37,436 nucleotides of DNA from Gemmatimonadota bacterium. GTDB taxonomy: Bacteria; Gemmatimonadota; Gemmatimonadetes; Longimicrobiales; Gaopeijiaceae. Under the pieces are notes generated by a model. The model saw only the letters and a list, made by a program, of their open reading frames with translations, made no database searches and was not told the origin of the DNA. Made by a program: the position numbers and the translations under genes. Shown here piece after piece: positions 34,113 to 37,436 of this stretch. Location: contig JAOTVL010000017.1 of NCBI GenBank assembly GCA_029863525.1, forward strand, positions 1-37,436, given 5' to 3'. The first letter of the stretch is position 1; each line of letters begins with the position of its first letter.

Positions 34113-34126
34113 CCCGGCGAGTCAGA

Positions 34127-34705
34127 TCATGTGCGGATTTCCCAGTACGTCTCGATCTCCACGGCCATTCCGGAAGGGAGTGAGCTCATGCCGACCGCCG
34201 CGCGCGTGCCCTTTCCGGCTTCCTCGCCGAAGATTTCGACGATGAAGTCGCTGAAGCCGTTGATGACCTGCGGCTGCTGACCGAAGTCGGGCGCACAGTT
34301 CACCATCCCGAACGTCCGGATCAACCGGGAGACGCGGTCCAAGCTCCCCAGATGCCCGCGAATGGTGGCGAGTACATTCAGACCGACCTGCCGGGCCGCC
34401 GCGCGGCCGTCGTCCACCGTGAAGTCCGCCCCGACCTTGCCCTGAAAACCGGGTGACGTGTCTGGGAGCCGTGGCGTATGCCCCGCCACGTACAACACGT
34501 TCCCCACCGTCACCGCTGGCACGTACGTGGCCACTGGACGGGGCGTAGAGGGCAGCTCGATTCCCAACTCCCGGAGCCTCGCTTCGGGGCTGACCTGGGG
34601 GGCTCGGGACGCCGTGGCTGCGCCGAGGTGGCGGGGAAGAGCCAGGCCGATCGCTGCGGCGGCCGTGCCGCCTACGAAGCCGCGGCGTGTCGTCTCATCA
34701 AGCAT
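34127..34705 (-). CDS. RidA/YjgF family protein with Tat signal
   Basis: A 192-residue protein. Residues 1-31 form a twin-arginine signal (ETTRRGFVGGTAAAAIGLAL), so it is exported folded. The rest is a RidA-like domain, about 150 residues: VGNVLYVAGHTPRLPD, then VGLNVLATIRGHLGSLDRV, and a late GTRAAVGMSSLPSGMAVEIE carrying the Arg that RidA enzymes use to bind the carboxylate of enamine/imine substrates. Cytoplasmic RidA deaminates reactive imines; an exported form is atypical. AGGAG precedes the ATG by 7 bases. It may act with the nearby exported amide-processing enzymes, but that is inference. Confidence 0.88.
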   Translation of the reverse strand: MLDETTRRGFVGGTAAAAIGLALPRHLGAATASRAPQVSPEARLRELGIELPSTPRPVATYVPAVTVGNVLYVAGHTPRLPDTSPGFQGKVGADFTVDDGRAAARQVGLNVLATIRGHLGSLDRVSRLIRTFGMVNCAPDFGQQPQVINGFSDFIVEIFGEEAGKGTRAAVGMSSLPSGMAVEIETYWEIRT

Positions 34706-34739
34706 CGTGATCTCCTTGTGATTCTCGGTGGGTCGTTGA

Positions 34740-35591
34740 TCATACGTCGGGCGCGCTCAGGGGCCGGGGCTCGACAACCCCCTCGCGCTCGAGAAACGCC
34801 AACAGGTGGCCCCTAATCTCGGGCCATGCCCCAGCACAGTCATTGTGTGCACAATCGATCCGGGTGATCTGGAGGCCCGCCCGTGCGGCTGCGATCGCTT
34901 CCGCGTGAGCGAACGGTACGACGTCGTCACGCAGACCGTGCATCAACAAGACCGGGCCGTCGTAACGGCGCACGGCCGCGAGATTGTCGAACCGGTCCCT
35001 GACGAGCAGTCCGGGCACGAGCATCGAGCGCGCCACCGCCATCGCAGAGCTGAAGGTCGATTGCAGCACGAGGGCTGCGACTGGACGGTTCAAAGCGAGG
35101 TCGCCGGCAGCGCCGCCTCCCATGGACCGGCCGTATGCCACGATCCGATCCGGGTCGACTCGCCCATCTGCGCGTAGACTGTCGAACGCCGCTGAGAAGG
35201 TCTCCTGAATCGTCGCCCGTGACGGCTTTCCCTGCGAGAAGCCGTAACCGGGAAACTCGACTGCCAAGACGACGAGCCCATGGTTCGCGAGGTCCGACAT
35301 CTCGCCACGCCAATCGTCGATCAGCTCTCCGTTCCCGTGCGCGAAGATGACCGCTGGACGCGGCCCGGGTCCTTCGGCGGGAAAGAGCCAAGCTTCGACG
35401 CTGCCGGAGGGGAGTGCGAGCCAGCGCTGCTCCACCCCCCTGGGCGCCGTGGCCTCACGGCGCGGCGCTTGCCGGAAGACTCCGGGATAGGCCAGCCACC
35501 GCTGAACCAGAAAGACGAACAGGGAGAAGCCCAGGGCTGACAGAAGCCCGATACGGGCCAACCACAACAGCCTCGGTATCCACGACTCCAT
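34740..35591 (-). CDS. Alpha/beta hydrolase, membrane-anchored
   Basis: A 283-residue serine hydrolase of the BEM46/ABHD13-like type. An N-terminal helix (about 10-28) anchors it. The oxyanion segment is FAHGNGELIDDW, the nucleophile elbow is GRSMGG, the acid is in MHGLRDDVVPF and the His in DCAHNDC, so the catalytic triad is complete. GGAGGG lies before the ATG. It is upstream of the RidA-like gene on the same strand, 34 bases away. Likely an esterase or peptidase; the substrate is unknown. Confidence 0.88.
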   Translation of the reverse strand: MESWIPRLLWLARIGLLSALGFSLFVFLVQRWLAYPGVFRQAPRREATAPRGVEQRWLALPSGSVEAWLFPAEGPGPRPAVIFAHGNGELIDDWRGEMSDLANHGLVVLAVEFPGYGFSQGKPSRATIQETFSAAFDSLRADGRVDPDRIVAYGRSMGGGAAGDLALNRPVAALVLQSTFSSAMAVARSMLVPGLLVRDRFDNLAAVRRYDGPVLLMHGLRDDVVPFAHAEAIAAARAGLQITRIDCAHNDCAGAWPEIRGHLLAFLEREGVVEPRPLSAPDV

Positions 35592-35618
35592 GGTCCCTCC
35601 GCGCCGGTGAAAACCCCA

Positions 35619-36149
35619 TCAGAAATGAACGCTGGCGGCGATGGAGATGACCACCCATGTATAAGTCAAATCGACGGATACGCGTTCCGCACGAAAATGC
35701 ACGAGCGGCTGGATAAAAGGGAGCACTGGGGTCTTCTCGGCGACCCAGCCCAGTCGTCCGTCGTAGCCGTATACGAGGCCGGCGCGAAATCCCAACATGC
35801 CCCCCAGGCTCTCAGCCGTGCCGGTCGCCCATGACCGTTCCACTCCGAACGAGATCGCCCGGGGACCGTGAGTCGTGCGAAAAGTCGCCCCATAGAAGCC
35901 CCGATGGATTGCCACGACGGCCCCGTTGTTGCTCCAGCCTTCATCCATGTGGTTGATGTGGATCGTCCACATTCCCAAGATGAGGCGATCATGCTCCGAG
36001 GCTTCCGTCCCGAGGTTCCACCACCGGCGCTCGCCATCGTCCTGCTCCTGACCCGCGGCCGGAAACGTGAGCGCCGACAGGCAGAGGAGGGCGGCGAGTA
36101 CGAGCGAGGGAATCGCACCACCGCCTGCTACGCGTGAGGCGAGGAACAT
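35619..36149 (-). CDS. Small outer-membrane beta-barrel-like protein
   Basis: A 176-residue protein with a signal peptide (AIPSLVLAALLCLSALTFPAAGQ). The mature part has alternating aromatic and polar strands with Gly turns (RGFYGATFRTTHGPRAISFGVERSW, in part) and ends in a Phe after a strand (ISIAASVHF), as outer-membrane barrels do. Length suits an eight-stranded barrel of the PagP/PagL/OmpX size class, but no catalytic motif is recognised. The ATG at 36149 is chosen because it leads straight to the signal peptide; a TTG at 36242 is possible but overlaps the promoter region of the divergent gene. Confidence 0.7.
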   Translation of the reverse strand: MFLASRVAGGGAIPSLVLAALLCLSALTFPAAGQEQDDGERRWWNLGTEASEHDRLILGMWTIHINHMDEGWSNNGAVVAIHRGFYGATFRTTHGPRAISFGVERSWATGTAESLGGMLGFRAGLVYGYDGRLGWVAEKTPVLPFIQPLVHFRAERVSVDLTYTWVVISIAASVHF

Positions 36150-36257
36150 CGAGCGGTTGGACTCCGTCGTCACAGACTGTCGAGCGCAAAGAGGAAACTC
36201 ATATCGTACCGTCTCAGGCAATGCTCCAGTTCCGTTGCTCAAGAGGAGTCGAATGAC

Positions 36258-37277
36258 ATGCGTGCCTGGAGGCTAACCCGAACGGGCGCACCCGAGGTGC
36301 TCCAGCTCACCCACGTGCCGTCACCGGTGCCGGCAGCCGGCGAAGTGATCGTCGAGGTAGACGCCATCGGGGTCAACTATGCGGAGGTTCTGTCCCGGAA
36401 GGGGCTCTACGGTTGGGCACCGAAACGACCCTACGTGCCGGGCATGGAGGCGGTCGGGACGATCGTGGAGGTCGGGGCCGGCATATCGCCCGCCCGGATC
36501 GGCGAGGTCGTGCTCTGTGGCATGCAATTCGGTGCCTACGCCGAGCGCATCGCGCTCCCTTCGCGACGCGCTCTTCGCTCGATTCAGGGTTTCTCCCTCG
36601 ACGAGAATGCCGCGTTCGGCGTGAACTTCATGACTGCTTGGGTGGCGCTCATGGAGATGGCGCGGCTCCGGCCGGGCGATCGAGTCGGCATCACGGCGGC
36701 CGCCGGGGGCGTCGGGACCGCGGCCGTGCAGATCGCGGCCGCGCACGGGTGCCATGTGGTCGGCATGGCCGGAAGCGACGAGAAGCTCGGCACGGTCGCG
36801 TCGTTGGGCGCGGCCTCGACGGCGAGCTACGGCTCGCCCGGGTTCGAGACGCGTCTCGCCGAGGCTGCACCCGACGGCCGGCTCGACGTGGTTCTCGAGG
36901 TCGTTGGGGGCGAGGTCTTCGATGTGTGTCTTTCGCGCTTGGACCACTTCGGACGTCTGGTCGTCGTGGGCTACGCAGGCCTCGACTACTCGCTTTGGAA
37001 TCCACTCTCCTGGTGGCGGGCCTGGCGAGGAGCGCCGCGGCTCGACATCAAACACGCCGCCGAGGCGTCGATCGGGGTGCTGGCGACGCACATCGGGTAT
37101 CTGCTGCCCGACGAGGAACGGATGATGAGCATCTGGTCGGCGCTCACAACGTTCACCGCTCGGCACGGTCTGCGGCCGGTCGTCGGTCGGGTCTTCGCTT
37201 TCGAGGAGCTCCCTGAAGCCCATCGATTCATGGAGTCCAGGGAGAGCGTCGGGAAGTTGGTGGTGCGAGTGGGCTGA
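36258..37277 (+). CDS. Zinc-free medium-chain reductase, quinone oxidoreductase/VAT-1-like
   Basis: A 339-residue NADPH-dependent quinone or enone reductase in the medium-chain dehydrogenase superfamily. The GroES-like N-terminal domain includes DAIGVNYAEVLSRKGLYG and RPYVPGMEAVGTI and lacks the Cys/His ligands of zinc alcohol dehydrogenases. The nucleotide-binding motif is AAAGGVGTAAVQIAAAHG near residue 155, followed by DVVLEVVGGEVF. Later segments (YSLWNPLSWWRAW, then PVVGRVFAFEELPEAHRFM) resemble VAT-1-like proteins. GAGGAG lies 9 bases before the ATG. It is divergent from the barrel protein, cytoplasmic, and stands alone. Confidence 0.92.
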   Translation: MRAWRLTRTGAPEVLQLTHVPSPVPAAGEVIVEVDAIGVNYAEVLSRKGLYGWAPKRPYVPGMEAVGTIVEVGAGISPARIGEVVLCGMQFGAYAERIALPSRRALRSIQGFSLDENAAFGVNFMTAWVALMEMARLRPGDRVGITAAAGGVGTAAVQIAAAHGCHVVGMAGSDEKLGTVASLGAASTASYGSPGFETRLAEAAPDGRLDVVLEVVGGEVFDVCLSRLDHFGRLVVVGYAGLDYSLWNPLSWWRAWRGAPRLDIKHAAEASIGVLATHIGYLLPDEERMMSIWSALTTFTARHGLRPVVGRVFAFEELPEAHRFMESRESVGKLVVRVG

Positions 37278-37279
37278 CG

Positions 37280-37435
37280 TCACGCTCCTCCCGCTGGCGC
37301 GAATCCATCACCCCCGAGCGACAGGTCGGTACTGTCCAAGACGTCACTGCTCAGGATATTCGCGGACCCGTTCACGCTCCTGTCCCACGTCTTCCTGATG
37401 ACGATGTTGTAGCCGCGCGCGATGAATCCTGGATG
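37280..37435 (-). CDS. Unidentified gene, C-terminal 51 residues (5' part outside window)
   Basis: On the minus strand an open frame enters from the right window edge and runs 51 codons to a TGA at 37280-37282. It reads HPGFIARGYNIVIRKTWDRS, then SANILSSDVLDSTDLSLGG and ends APAGGA. The amino-acid mix is natural for a folded protein end and third-position GC is high, but no family is recognised. Its stop is back to back with that of the quinone reductase in the palindrome TGACGTCA. The start lies outside the window. Confidence 0.5.
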   Translation of the reverse strand, partial: HPGFIARGYNIVIRKTWDRSVNGSANILSSDVLDSTDLSLGGDGFAPAGGA

Positions 37436-37436
37436 T

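Noticed and set aside
1..37436. CRISPR array, tRNA, rRNA, insertion sequence or phage genes
   Set aside because: I saw no evenly spaced direct repeats with spacers, no cloverleaf or rRNA segment, and no transposase, integrase or structural phage protein. The only tandem arrays are the 19-bp and 21-bp repeats described.

Overview
The window is GC-rich bacterial DNA with nearly all space coding, many GTG or TTG starts, 1-4 base gene overlaps and an unusual density of exported hydrolases. The mix (GMC dehydrogenase with a Tat-type subunit, two DUF1028 proteins, C69, M28, creatininase and RidA-type exported enzymes, PQQ-type sugar dehydrogenase, L-aspartate oxidase) suggests a Gram-negative heterotroph, perhaps Gemmatimonadota. 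That is inference from gene content; no rRNA, tRNA or mobile element is present to confirm it. Bases 1-18 equal the 3' end of an Illumina adapter, so this is the untrimmed edge of an assembled contig and real sequence begins at base 19.

Layout. (1) 19-5129, plus strand: a tightly packed sugar-oxidation operon with a GMC oxidoreductase C-terminus, its small subunit, an MFS permease, a Gfo/Idh/MocA oxidoreductase and a TIM-barrel isomerase. (2) 5413-9225: a second MFS exporter, a DUF1028 protein with a peptidoglycan-binding domain (minus), 19-bp tandem repeats between them, and argG. (3) 21410-9296, minus strand: a long run of PQQ-type sugar dehydrogenase, small exported protein, M28 membrane peptidase, C69 peptidase, sulfotransferase, ABC exporter, serine hydrolase, membrane protein with winged-helix modules, and a coiled-coil protein. 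Several are translationally coupled. (4) 21614-28390: exported amidohydrolase; recQ, a DUF1295 protein and a rhodanese on the minus strand; then sufE and nadB overlapping on the plus strand. (5) 28514-34112, plus strand: the most unusual block. Two paralogous single-pass proteins resembling ExbD/MotB precede a zinc-ribbon MotA/TolQ/ExbB protein, a K+-channel/RCK protein, a second DUF1028 protein and a creatininase-like protein. (6) 34127-37436: RidA-like Tat protein, alpha/beta hydrolase, small beta-barrel protein, quinone reductase, and the C-terminus of an unidentified gene leaving the window.

The best candidate for an undescribed system is block 5. The two rod-like subunits align at their membrane helix, but one keeps the Asp expected of an ion-driven stator and the other has Asn. 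This suggests an asymmetric ion-powered motor, co-transcribed with a channel and two exported enzymes. Other points of note are a recQ with no ordinary start codon ahead of its conserved Q motif, neighbouring C69 and M28 peptidases that each lack a key catalytic residue, and the sufE-nadB coupling.
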